In this document: in pieces, positions 9,070 through 18,900 of the stretch
Numbering within the stretch: position 1 is the stretch's first letter
How the letters are laid out: each line of letters opens with the position of its first letter
Source: ZC4RG29 sp035304385
GTDB lineage: Bacteria; Bacteroidota; Bacteroidia; Cytophagales; Cyclobacteriaceae
Assembly: GCA_035304385.1 (NCBI GenBank)
Contig: DATGQD010000005.1
Location: forward strand, 1 to 64,000
Direction: 5' to 3'
DNA length: 64,000 nt
Translations under genes and position numbers: made by a program
The notes under the pieces: generated by a model
The model's database searches: none
What the model was told of the DNA's origin: nothing
Seen by the model: only the letters and a program-made list of their open reading frames with translations

Positions 9070-9327
9070 TCATCGCTTCTTCAATCTTCGCATCCACTCC
9101 TCGGCTTGTGACATGCGGCTGATGGTGCCATCGGCCAGATATTTTTTTAATGTCTCGTGCATCGGGCCCTTTGAGGTCAGGTGGTATTGCCCGCAGTCGT
9201 CACATAAATAGATCGTCACCGGTCCGTCGCCGCGGGAGTGATCGTACCGTACCCATGCGCCGATAAGTGCGTCAACGGCGATTTCTTCCGATACAAAACC
9301 ACGCTTTCCGGTTGGACATGTTGTCAT
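9070..9327 (-). CDS. Small zinc-ribbon-like protein
   Basis: 85 residues from ATG 9327. Two metal-ligand knuckles are visible: CPTGKRGF at the start, and YLCDDCGQYHLTS about 50 residues later, with Cys-x2-Cys followed by a His. The pattern resembles a widespread short family with C-P-x-K and Y-x-C-x2-C-G-x-W-H-L-T motifs. The C-terminus is basic (RRLKKR), which could support nucleic-acid contact. It ends close to the DUF1330 gene (convergent) and starts 13 bases after the stop of the RarD-type transporter on the same strand, so the two may be cotranscribed. Confidence 0.72.
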   Translation of the reverse strand: MTTCPTGKRGFVSEEIAVDALIGAWVRYDHSRGDGPVTIYLCDDCGQYHLTSKGPMHETLKKYLADGTISRMSQAEEWMRRLKKR

Positions 9328-9340
9328 AACCTGGAGAAAA

Positions 9341-10243
9341 TTACGGCGTCCGGACCACCGTCCGGAGTCTCTGGAAATAACTGTAGTTGAATAACACCAA
9401 AGCGCCGAGAATAATCCCATAGCCACATGCTTGCAGCACGGTGACGGTCTCCTTGTACAGCGCTATGGCCAGTATGAAATTGAGCAGGGGGTTGATGTAC
9501 ATCAGGATACCAATGGTGGCGGCATTGATAGCGTTCAATGCGTACAGGTTCAGGAACAGGGGAATCACCGTGAACAGTACGGCGATCAGGGCCACGATCA
9601 TATAAAACGATGTGTCCTTCGGGACGCCCTGGACCAGGTAAGGATACAACACCATCAAACCGAGAAACGCGATGAAGACCTGCGCCCCGAGTATAATGAG
9701 CCGGTCGAACCCCTGAAGACTTCGCTGGGAGATCAGGTAGGTCGCATAGGTGAACGCCGTCAGCAGGCTAAACAGGAGTTCCGGCGCCGAGTTAAGTCCG
9801 ACAAGCACACAACTCGCGGCACACAGGCCGACAGCTAACCATTGTAGGGACGATAGCCGCTCCTTGAGGATCAGGCTTCCCAGCACCGCGGTCAGCACGG
9901 GGCAAATCAGGTACGTGAACGACGCGGTTTTCACGTTGACACTGTTTACAATGTAAATGAACAACAACCAGTTAATGCCCAGGAGTATGCCACCGGCGAC
10001 AGTGAGCCACACGGCTTTTCGCCGTTGACCGGGACCAAGCTGCAGAAAGTGGCGAATGTCTTCGCGCAGCGATCTGCGTCGGCCGATGCCGATGATCAGC
10101 ACGAGTGTGAGGAGGGACAGCAGGATCCGGAAAAATACGATCTCGCCGGCGGGGTACGACTGAAGCCATCGGAGAGGAACCGGAAAAAAACCCCAGATTA
10201 CGAAAGCCAGAATGGCCGCCGAGTAATGTTTATTAAGTCGCAT
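9341..10243 (-). CDS. EamA/RarD-family transporter
   Basis: 300 residues from ATG 10243, with about ten hydrophobic segments and the two EamA repeats. The first helix ends in FVIWGFFPVPLRWLQ, which is the RarD branch signature. The second repeat contains AINAATIGILMYINPLLNFILA. These proteins are inner-membrane drug/metabolite carriers; the substrate is not known. An alternative GTG or upstream Met would add 14 residues with no hydrophobic content. It is divergent from the AraC-type regulator gene, with 171 bases between them. Confidence 0.88.
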   Translation of the reverse strand: MRLNKHYSAAILAFVIWGFFPVPLRWLQSYPAGEIVFFRILLSLLTLVLIIGIGRRRSLREDIRHFLQLGPGQRRKAVWLTVAGGILLGINWLLFIYIVNSVNVKTASFTYLICPVLTAVLGSLILKERLSSLQWLAVGLCAASCVLVGLNSAPELLFSLLTAFTYATYLISQRSLQGFDRLIILGAQVFIAFLGLMVLYPYLVQGVPKDTSFYMIVALIAVLFTVIPLFLNLYALNAINAATIGILMYINPLLNFILAIALYKETVTVLQACGYGIILGALVLFNYSYFQRLRTVVRTP

Positions 10244-10414
10244 TCCGTTCAGTAACGTCCTCCCGCCATTTCGGTTGCGCAGCAATATACTACGTCACGG
10301 CTCGCATTGATAAGTTCCGCCGTACCAATTATTTTCGGGAACGATTGCGTGAGCTGTGTTCCGCCGGCTTTTGTGTCAAAAACTTCACCGCCGTTTTTGT
10401 TGTTTTGAAAGCGT

Positions 10415-10990
10415 ATGAACCTGTACATAAAAAATATGGTGTGTGGACGGTGTGTTGACGCCGTGCGTACCGCCTTTGAGCAGGCAGGCCTTCCTCCTGA
10501 AGAGGTTGCGCTGGGGCGTGTAACGCTTCGCGACGAGAAGCCGGCAGCGGAGGCATTAGAGCGTGTCGATGCCTTGTTGAAGCAGGCAGGCTTTGAGCGG
10601 ATCAACGACCGGAAGTCGCGCCTGATCGAGGCCGTGAAGAACGAGGTCATTTCGCGCATCCATCACAGTGAACGGCTTGATCTTAAGACCAACTGGTCGG
10701 CCCTGATTTCGGAGGCGCTGCATCATGAATACAATTACATCAGCAGCCTGTTTTCTTCTGTGGAAGGTGTGACGCTGGAACACTATATTATCCGGCAGAA
10801 GATTGAGAAGGCGAAAGAGCTTCTCTTTTATGAAGAGCATACCCTGAGTGAAATTGCCGACCGGTTGGGATATAGCAGTGTGGCCCATCTTTCCGGGCAG
10901 TTCAAAAAGATCACGGGCTTGACCCCGACACAATTGAAGAAGTCGCTTCGCGATGGACGCGAGCGAATCCCTCTCGACAAGGTTTCGTAA
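10415..10990 (+). CDS. AraC-family regulator with N-terminal metal-binding-like domain
   Basis: 191 residues. The first 70 have the shape of a heavy-metal-associated (HMA) domain, with IKNMVCGRCVDAVRTAFEQAG containing the Met-x-Cys-x2-Cys motif at residues 8-13. The rest is an AraC-type double helix-turn-helix: EIADRLGYSSVAHLSGQFKK and TPTQLKKSL. I recall such fusions as common in Bacteroidota, but a ligand has not been established to my knowledge. The design suggests that metal or copper-like binding at the N-terminus tunes DNA binding. It lies 114 bases before the large hybrid regulator, on the same strand. Confidence 0.82.
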   Translation: MNLYIKNMVCGRCVDAVRTAFEQAGLPPEEVALGRVTLRDEKPAAEALERVDALLKQAGFERINDRKSRLIEAVKNEVISRIHHSERLDLKTNWSALISEALHHEYNYISSLFSSVEGVTLEHYIIRQKIEKAKELLFYEEHTLSEIADRLGYSSVAHLSGQFKKITGLTPTQLKKSLRDGRERIPLDKVS

Positions 10991-11104
10991 CCCGTTGCGG
11001 TAGCGATTACCTCTCGTTGTTTACCCGGATAAAGTGGTCTGTTCCTGGTGCACAAGCGGGAATAAAGACGTAAATTACGGTTCTCTCCGAGATCAGATAG
11101 GGGT

Positions 11105-14100
11105 ATGATCGGCCGAGTCTTCATCGTTTTCCTTGTTTTAGGCCCTTTTTTGCTGCACGCGGAACCCGGGGATGAATATCGTTTTCTGCGGCTCAACGTC
11201 AACCAGGGGTTATCGCACAACCAGGTCAATTGTTTCCTTCGGGATCGCCAGGGCTTCCTGTGGGCGGGCACGGCGTCCGGGCTTAACCGCTTTGACGGAT
11301 ATTCGGTAAAGGTCTTTCTCAACAGGGCGAATGACTCAACCTCGCTGGTCGATAATTACATCATCAAGCTGTTTGAGGATCCGGATGGCCGCATCTGGGT
11401 GACCACCTATTTTGGTGTGTGCGTGTACAATCCGGAGACGGGCAACTTTGACCGTAATCCCGATCACCTTCTTGAAGCGTATGGTTTACCGTCCGGAAGG
11501 GTACTGGATATTGTCGACGATGGCAATGGCGCCTGGTGGTTTATCCATGAACAGGCCGGCCTGTATCGCTATGTCCCGGATAGCGGCAAAGCCGTACCGG
11601 TCTTGCATCACGACGGCGATGTTCCCTCCGCGGTGGCTATAGACAAAACTTCCGGCGCGGTCTGGGCGATCTTCCGCAGCGGCACCATCGTGGCACTGGA
11701 TCAGCGGAACTACGACGTCCGGTATACCAATACCGACCTGCTACGGCCAACGACTTCCGAGTATCTTGACTTTAACCTGCGCATTGACAACGACGGCGAC
11801 TTGTGGATATTCGTTGCCAACGCCAACCTGGGCGTCTATTATATGGACTCCGGCACCAGGGAATTGCGCCAGATCACGCGGAGGAGTGCGGGCAACCTGC
11901 GGCTGAACAGCGACATTGTCCGCAACCTCGCGGTAGGCAACAACGGGTTGATCTGGATCGGCAGCGACCACGGCGGCATTAATCTCATCGATAAGAAAAC
12001 GTGGTCGGTACGGTACCTCATGAACGATCCGGGAGACGACCGCAGCCTCAGCCAGAATAGCATCAACACCATATACATCGACTACGAGAACATTCTCTGG
12101 GTGGGTACCTTCAAGCAGGGGGTGAGCTATTACCATGAGAACCTGACCAAGTTCCGGCTGATACGGCATCGCGATACCGACGACCACTCGCTCCCTTACG
12201 ACGATGTCAACGCCATGGTAGAAGATAGTCGCGGTAACATCTGGATTGGTACCAACGGAGGAGGGCTCATTCGTTATAATCCTGCCACCGACTCGTACAC
12301 CCGATATGTACACGATCCGGCGGATCCGAACAGCCTTAGCAACGATGTGATCGTTAGTCTGATCGTGGACCACCGCGACGAACTATGGATTGGAACTTAC
12401 TTCGGCGGCATTGACCGTTTTGATGGAAAGCGGTTTACACACTATCGATATGATGCCACGGATCGCGAATCCATTTCTGACGACAACGGCTGGTCTCTGC
12501 TGGAAGACGCCAACCATGATATTTGGGTCGGCACGCTCGTCGGTGGTTTGAACCGCTTCGACCGAAAGACCGGGAAATTCCAGCGGTACACCGCATCCGA
12601 TGGTATTCGTACCGGCTATGTGCCCGCATTGCTGGAAGACGACGAAAACACTATATGGGTAGGCACGGGGTATGGCATTTCTTTCAGGCGTCATGGCGAA
12701 TCGACGTTTACCCACATCCTGGCGTCAGACGCTCCGGGCAGCCTGAGCAACAACAGCATCACCGATTTGTACCAGGATAGCCGCGGATTGATTTGGATCG
12801 GCACGCAGGATGGTTTGAATGTATACGATAGAAAAGAAGGCCGGTTTAAATACTTCCGTGTTGAAGATGGCCTTCCGCATAACGCCATCGTGGGAATACT
12901 GGAAGACGATACGGGCACAATCTGGGCGAGTACACCTAACGGCATTTCCCGCGTCGCAGTAAGCATGCCGCATGGCTTCGAAAGTCTGGCGGTGCAATTC
13001 AAAAACTATGACGAGTTGGATGGCCTGCAGGGGAAGCAATTCAATCATCGCAGCGCGTTGCGTACGCATAGCGGTGTATTGTTGTTCGGAGGTTCCAATG
13101 GGATAAACATGTTTCACCCGGATCGCATCGTGCGGAACACCGCGAGGCCACCTGTAGTGCTGCTGGACTTGCAGATTTTCAATCGCAGCGTGGGCGTAGG
13201 TGAAACGCTAAACGGCCGCGTGATCCTCGAGAAGCCTGTAACCCGCACCGAAAGCCTGACGTTACGCCATGATCAGAATGTGTTTTCGCTGGAGTTCGCA
13301 GCGCTCAGCTTTTTTCATCCGACCAAAAATCAGTACAAGTACAAGCTCGAAGGATTCAACAAAGAGTGGTTGACGACCGACGGCGCATCACGGAAGGTAA
13401 CGTACACCAACCTGGATCCCGGCGATTATGTTTTCCGCGTGATCGCAGCCAACAACGACGGCGTCTGGAACGAGGAGGGTGTGAGCCTGGCTATCACTGT
13501 GCTGCCGCCTTTCTGGAAGACCAGGATCGCGCTGGGGTTATACCTTTTGGTGATCCTCGGAGCACTGTTGCTGACACGGCGACTTATCCTGCAGCGTGAG
13601 CGGATCAAGGTTAAAGTACAGCAGGAACGCGAGGAGGCCCGGCGTGTCCACGAGCTTGACATGCTCAAGATAAAGTTCTTCACCAACATCAGCCACGAAT
13701 TTCGCACGCCCCTGACACTTATACTGGCGCCGATTGAGCGGCTGATGAAGCATTCGCGGGATCCGGCCGAAAAGGGGCAGTTGCAGATGGTGTATCGGAA
13801 TGCACGCCGGTTGCTGAACCTGGTCAACCAACTCATGGACTTCCGGAAGATGGAAGTGCAGGAGATCCGTTTGACGCCCGAACGCGGTGACCTCGTGCGG
13901 TTCTGTCGCGACGTGGCCTTTTCCTTCTCCGACCTTTCCGAGAAAAAGAATATCAAATTCTCATTCGAGACCAAAATACAGCAGCTCGATACGCTTTTTG
14001 ATCGCAACAAGGTCGAACGCATCCTGTTCAACCTCATTTCTAACGCTTTCAAGTTCACCCGTGAAGGCGGTCAGGTGTCTGTAAAGATGGATCTGGACGA

Positions 14101-15199
14101 AGAGGCGCAGTCGCCAGCTGTCAGGATACAGGTTGCGGACACAGGCATTGGCATTGCCCGCGAAGATCAGGAACGCATCTTCGAGCGCTTCTTCCAAAGT
14201 GAAACGCCGGGTAATATGGTCAATCAGGGGTCCGGTATCGGTCTGTCTATCGCCCGGGAATTTGTGCGCCTTCATGGCGGGGTGATCTCTGTTGAGAGTG
14301 AGATCGAGAAGGGAAGCGTCTTCACAGTGGTCCTTCCGGTTCGCAATGTCCACATAATTGATGGCCCGGAGTCCCTCGCGGAACCCGAGACCCCTGCCCT
14401 GACGCAGGCGACTGTTTCGGACGAACCCTTACGCAGCAGAAAAAAGCCGGTGCTGTTGCTTGTAGAGGACAATGAGGACTTCCGCTTCTATCTCAAAGAC
14501 AATCTCAACATTACCTATCACGTGGTTGAGGCTTCCAATGGGGTTGAGGGTTGGCGTCAGGCCTGTGCCAATATTCCCGACCTGATCGTAAGCGATGTGA
14601 TGATGCCTGAGATGGATGGCATGGCGTTCCTGCGAAAGGTGCGGGGCGACAAGCGAACCTCACACATCCCGCTTATCCTGCTTACCGCCCGAGCTGCCGA
14701 AGAGCAGATCCGGGAGGGATTCGACATGGGGGCCGACGATTACGTCACCAAACCGTTTAGTTTTGAGATCCTTCAGAGCCGGATCCGGAATCTTCTGGAG
14801 CGTCGGCAGGCCATGCGTCAGACGTTAGGCAATCGGATCGAGGTCAAGGCCAGCGAGATTCAAATCTCTTCCCTGGACGAAAAGCTGATCGAAAAGGCTG
14901 TCAAGTTCGTTGAGGAGCATATTTCCGATCCGGACTTTACCGTAGAAACCTTGAGTCATGAGTTGGGTATGAGTCGGGTACACTTATATAAGAAGCTGGT
15001 GGCCCTCACCGGCAAGTCTCCTCTTGAATTCATTCGTACGATACGCCTCCAACGGGCTGCCCAGCTGCTGGAAAAGAGTCAGCTCACCGTCGCCGAAGTT
15101 GCTTACAAGGTGGGCTTCAACAATCCCAAGTACTTCGCTCGCTATTTTAAAGAACACTTCAACGTGCTCCCCTCGCTGTATGCGGGGAGAAAACAATGA
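11105..15199 (+). CDS. Hybrid two-component system regulator (HTCS) for the adjacent Sus-type locus
   Basis: 1364 residues in one chain. A signal peptide (about 1-20) is followed by a periplasmic double propeller of repeated W-(V/I)-G-T and G-L-(N/I)-R-(F/Y)-(D/N) motifs (about 25-690). Then come a Y_Y_Y domain (about 720-800), one transmembrane segment (about 805-825), a HisKA domain with His864 in FTNISHEFRTPL, an ATPase domain with DTGIGIARED and GSGIGLSIA, a receiver with Asp1164 in VSDVMMPEMDG, and a C-terminal AraC-type DNA-binding domain. HTCS proteins sense an oligosaccharide in the periplasm and switch on the neighbouring polysaccharide utilization genes. The susC gene lies 794 bases downstream, its natural target. 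Confidence 0.96.
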   Translation: MIGRVFIVFLVLGPFLLHAEPGDEYRFLRLNVNQGLSHNQVNCFLRDRQGFLWAGTASGLNRFDGYSVKVFLNRANDSTSLVDNYIIKLFEDPDGRIWVTTYFGVCVYNPETGNFDRNPDHLLEAYGLPSGRVLDIVDDGNGAWWFIHEQAGLYRYVPDSGKAVPVLHHDGDVPSAVAIDKTSGAVWAIFRSGTIVALDQRNYDVRYTNTDLLRPTTSEYLDFNLRIDNDGDLWIFVANANLGVYYMDSGTRELRQITRRSAGNLRLNSDIVRNLAVGNNGLIWIGSDHGGINLIDKKTWSVRYLMNDPGDDRSLSQNSINTIYIDYENILWVGTFKQGVSYYHENLTKFRLIRHRDTDDHSLPYDDVNAMVEDSRGNIWIGTNGGGLIRYNPATDSYTRYVHDPADPNSLSNDVIVSLIVDHRDELWIGTYFGGIDRFDGKRFTHYRYDATDRESISDDNGWSLLEDANHDIWVGTLVGGLNRFDRKTGKFQRYTASDGIRTGYVPALLEDDENTIWVGTGYGISFRRHGESTFTHILASDAPGSLSNNSITDLYQDSRGLIWIGTQDGLNVYDRKEGRFKYFRVEDGLPHNAIVGILEDDTGTIWASTPNGISRVAVSMPHGFESLAVQFKNYDELDGLQGKQFNHRSALRTHSGVLLFGGSNGINMFHPDRIVRNTARPPVVLLDLQIFNRSVGVGETLNGRVILEKPVTRTESLTLRHDQNVFSLEFAALSFFHPTKNQYKYKLEGFNKEWLTTDGASRKVTYTNLDPGDYVFRVIAANNDGVWNEEGVSLAITVLPPFWKTRIALGLYLLVILGALLLTRRLILQRERIKVKVQQEREEARRVHELDMLKIKFFTNISHEFRTPLTLILAPIERLMKHSRDPAEKGQLQMVYRNARRLLNLVNQLMDFRKMEVQEIRLTPERGDLVRFCRDVAFSFSDLSEKKNIKFSFETKIQQLDTLFDRNKVERILFNLISNAFKFTREGGQVSVKMDLDEEAQSPAVRIQVADTGIGIAREDQERIFERFFQSETPGNMVNQGSGIGLSIAREFVRLHGGVISVESEIEKGSVFTVVLPVRNVHIIDGPESLAEPETPALTQATVSDEPLRSRKKPVLLLVEDNEDFRFYLKDNLNITYHVVEASNGVEGWRQACANIPDLIVSDVMMPEMDGMAFLRKVRGDKRTSHIPLILLTARAAEEQIREGFDMGADDYVTKPFSFEILQSRIRNLLERRQAMRQTLGNRIEVKASEIQISSLDEKLIEKAVKFVEEHISDPDFTVETLSHELGMSRVHLYKKLVALTGKSPLEFIRTIRLQRAAQLLEKSQLTVAEVAYKVGFNNPKYFARYFKEHFNVLPSLYAGRKQ

Positions 15200-15235
15200 G
15201 TGACTGATAAATGAGTGACTGATTAAGTGAGTGAC
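15197..15235 (+). repeat. Short TGAGTGAC direct repeats overlapping the HTCS stop codon
   Basis: Three copies of TGAGTGAC begin at 15197, 15212 and 15228. The first two are followed by TGATAAA or TGATTAAG. The first TGA is the stop codon of the regulator gene. The array supplies stop codons in other frames as well. A related but longer array follows the OmpA-type gene at 51860. Confidence 0.7.
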
Positions 15236-15434
15236 ATTCGACAACCTCAGGCACCGGTGTCGGGACCCTCAAATTGTGTTAGGGGTACATGATGATAACG
15301 TGAGGGGCATGGGGCGATATGAAAACGGAAAAATTATCTTCTAAAGCAACAATCTGAACCCTGATCATTACGATTTTGTAGCCTCCCGCGGCAGGAATTC
15401 GTGCTAGATTGACACGAGTTTATTCCAGAACCTG

Positions 15435-15539
15435 ATGTCTGCTGACGATTACCGAAAAAGGAGCAAGGTGATGCTGATCATTGAGATCCTGCTTTATTTT
15501 TTGATCATGGGATGTATCGTTCTCGTATCCCTGATCTGA
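15435..15539 (+). CDS. Possible small membrane peptide
   Basis: A 34-codon frame opens with ATG 15435: a charged start (DDYRKRSK) followed by an unbroken hydrophobic stretch (VMLIIEILLYFLIMGCIVLV) and a TGA. The charge-then-helix layout is that of a single-pass inner-membrane peptide with the N-terminus inside. It is too short for composition statistics, so it may be chance. An internal ATG at codon 13 is also possible. Confidence 0.35.
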   Translation: MSADDYRKRSKVMLIIEILLYFLIMGCIVLVSLI

Positions 15540-15916
15540 TCATTTCATTAGTATTGCTACCGAAAACCCACTCCCTCAGGTCGCTTTGTATGCGTTTGCA
15601 AAATCGGCGTTAGACGGCCCGCAATCGCAATTTTGCCTAACATCCAATACCCCTTCCTGAAACATTCCAACCCCCCTCGTTAACGGTTCACCCGCAACTG
15701 GGCAACATTTTAATACCCTCGAAGTCCCCGCGGAAGGGCATCTTTGGTATGCCCTCTTGGCAACCGATTGCGAAACCGTCCTGATGAATTCGATTGCTGG
15801 ACGTTTGGGGATGGCGAGGCAAACGGACAGCCGTGAAGTAGAAAAAAACACTGAAGAATAACCGGATCCAGTAGTTTCAGAAGGTTTGGCTGAAACGTTC
15901 TAGCCTGTCGTGGATT

Positions 15917-15939
15917 TCACCTGAAATCCCGTCAGGTGA
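15917..15939. promoter_or_regulatory. Inverted repeat close to susC
   Basis: TCACCTGA, seven-base spacer, TCAGGTGA; flanking GGA and TCC extend the stem with a bulge. It ends 54 bases before the susC ATG. It could act as an operator half-site pair or as an RNA hairpin in the leader. Confidence 0.45.
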
Positions 15940-15993
15940 TCCGGTATACCATGTTCAGATAGCAACAGTTAATCTAATTCAACCCTATAATCT

Positions 15994-18900
15994 ATGAAGA
16001 TTGTTTACCGAAGTTTAGCACGAGCGGTCGTTGCGGTACTTCTGCTGCTGGGGTTTGCGTCTGCCTACGGGCAGCAACGCGTGGTCACCGGGCACGTTAC
16101 CGACGATTCGGGGAGCGCCATTCCTGGCGTGAACGTGCTCAAGAAGGGCACTACAGCAGGTACGACAACGGACGGGAACGGACGGTTCTCGATTGAAGCC
16201 AGCGAGGAAGATGTGCTCATGTTTGCGTTCATCGGATACGTGACCCAGGAAATTCGGGTGGGTACGCAGACCACCATCGATGTGACCTTGTCAGAAGATG
16301 TGACCACGCTCAGTGAAGTCGTGGTATGGGGCTATGGTGAAATGCGGCGGGCCGACCTTACTACGGCACAGACATCGATTTCCACTGCGGACATCGAGCG
16401 AACCGTTAACACAACTCTTGAGCAGGCCATCCAGGGACGGTCTGCCGGCGTGTATGTCACGCAGAACACCGGTGCCCCCGGCGGAGGTATCTCTGTCAAC
16501 ATTCGGGGTATCAACTCCATCAATGGAACCAACGAGCCTCTTTACGTTGTCGACGGCGTTCAAATCCAGGGATCGATTTCCGCATCAGGAACCAATCCCC
16601 TGGCATCGCTGAACCCCTCTGACATCGCCAGCATGGAAATTCTCCAGGGACCTTCGGCCACCGCCATCTACGGGTCACGGGGAACGAACGGCGTGGTGCT
16701 GATCACGACGAAAAGAGGAAAGGCTGGCGACATAAAAATTTCTTACGACTACTCCTATAGCCTCCAGGCGCCGCCGGATAATATCCCCGTCATGAACTTG
16801 CGGCAATACGCGCAAATGGAAAATGAATACAAGGAGCTGGCTGGCGGAGAGGTACGGGAAGATTTCCGTGACCCTTCCATCCTGGGTGAGGGGACGAACT
16901 GGCAGGACGAACTGTTTAAGTCGGCCGCCATGCAAAAGCACCAGGTGACCGTAAGCGGAGGGGGAGACAAAACCACGTTCTACGTTTCCGGTGAAAGAAT
17001 GCTTCAGGATGGTGTGGCGCTGGGTTCCGGTTTTGAGAGGACTTCCGTCCGCGTAAACCTGGATGTTAAACCCCGCGACTGGTTCTACGTGGGTGGCAAT
17101 GTCAATTATGCTAAGACGGATGAAACGCTGGCGTCAAACAACCTGAATGGCAACAATCTTATTGTGAATGCCATCCAGCTTGGCCCTCAGATCCCCGTCA
17201 GAAACCTGGACGGAACCTTTGGTGGCGGTAATCCGGCAAACAATGCAGAACAATTTGCGCCGCCCAACCCGGTAGGGATCGCCGAGATTTCTACGAACGA
17301 GCTGCGGCGCGACCGTATTTTGGGCGGATTGAATGCCGGGGTGAAAATTCTCGAAGGACTCGATCTTCGCACCAGCTTCAACACGGACATTGGATTCTCC
17401 CATTCTACCTACTACCTGCCTACCTACAATTTTGGCTGGCAACAGAATTCCAATGCATACCTCGAAAACAATCACAACCTGAATACCTACTGGGGTTGGA
17501 GCCAGACCTTACAGTACTCGAAACAACTGGGTAAGCATCACATCGACGTCATGGCGATACATGAAGCACAGGAGTCGACCTGGAAAAATCTGAATGCTTC
17601 CCGCCGCGGATTTTTGACCAATGAAGTTCTCGACCTGAATGCCGGAAATGCCGATGATGCCGGTAACGGAGGCGGTCAGGGTGAGTGGGCGATGGAGTCC
17701 TACCTGGGCCGTCTGCACTACAATTTTGACGATCGCTACATTATCACCGCCGCGTATCGCGCTGATGGATCGGCGAACTTCGGTCCCGGAAGAAAGTGGG
17801 GATACTTCCCATCCATATCAGGGGTGTGGAGGGTTTCTGAAGAATCCTTCTTTAATGTGCCGTTTATCAGCGACCTGCGGTTGCGACTTGAAACAGGTCT
17901 CACCGGCAACCAGGGTAACGGCGGGGCGATATACGGTACCATGGCCGACGCGCTGCCCACGGAGTGGGGATCCGGGTTCCGGCCCGCGAACTACCCTAAC
18001 CCCGACTATCAATGGGAGGAAACAAAAACCGATAACTTCGGTATCACACTCGGCCTCTTTAACGGACGCATTCAGCTTGATGCCGACTACTATATCAAGA
18101 ACATCGATAACCTGATTCTTCAAAGCGAGTTGCCCTGGTATATGGGTACCCGCGGAGATGCGTCGGTTGGCGCCCCCGTCGTGAACGTCGGCTCGCTGGA
18201 GAACAAGGGATGGGGATTCTCCATTCACACCATCAACCTGGACCGGGATGGATTCAAGTGGGAATCAGACCTCAACATTTCCGGGTTCGAAACGAAAATC
18301 ACCAAACTTACTACCGGAACCAGCCACCTCACCCGTGAAGGACCGGATTGGTTCCTGGCCAATTTTGCGCAGCGTACGCAGCTTGGCTACGCACCCTGGT
18401 TGTTCTTTGGTTACATCGAAGAAGGATTATTCCAAAGCGTGGAAGAAATCGAGAACAGCGCACGGCCTGTGGATAATAACAACGAGCCGCGCCCGGCCGA
18501 CCCCGCCAGCATTTGGGTGGGCGATGTGAAATACAAGGATGTCAGCGGACCAGACGGTGTGCCTGACGGAAAGATTACGGCAGATGACCGTACGTTCCTC
18601 GGCAATCCGTATCCGAAATGGTTTGGTGGCTTTACGAACACCTTTTCCTATAAGGGCATTAACCTCAGCATTCTGCTGACCTACAGTTATGGTAACCAGG
18701 TATACAACTACGTGCGTTATCAAAACAATAATCCCAACAACATCAACCTGGGCCGCAACATGTTTGTGGAGGCTTTCAACTATGCCAAGGTAGCCGAAGA
18801 TGGGGAAGGCAATCCGTACCTGCTGAACCCCGAAACCCAGGTCAACCGGATTTCAGGTTCGAGTGTCAATGGTAACTATGACAGGCTTACAGACAAATAC

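Larger units (their letters stand above)
15236..15993. promoter_or_regulatory. Long structured leader upstream of susC
   Basis: About 750 bases without a standard-length gene. It holds a possible 34-residue membrane peptide (listed separately) and at least four inverted repeats: GCAAAAT 15598-15604 with ATTTTGC 15630-15636; AGGGCAT 15735-15741 with ATGCCCT 15749-15755; GTTTCAG 15874-15880 with CTGAAAC 15890-15896; and TCACCTGA 15917-15924 with TCAGGTGA 15932-15939. None is followed by a U-tract. Long leaders before susC are common and can hold HTCS binding sites and RNA-level control. Which of these applies is inference. Confidence 0.5.

Noticed and set aside
15576..15851. 91-codon minus-strand frame in the susC leader
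   Set aside because: Cys/Arg/Ser-rich, no motif, and it covers inverted repeats; not a convincing gene.
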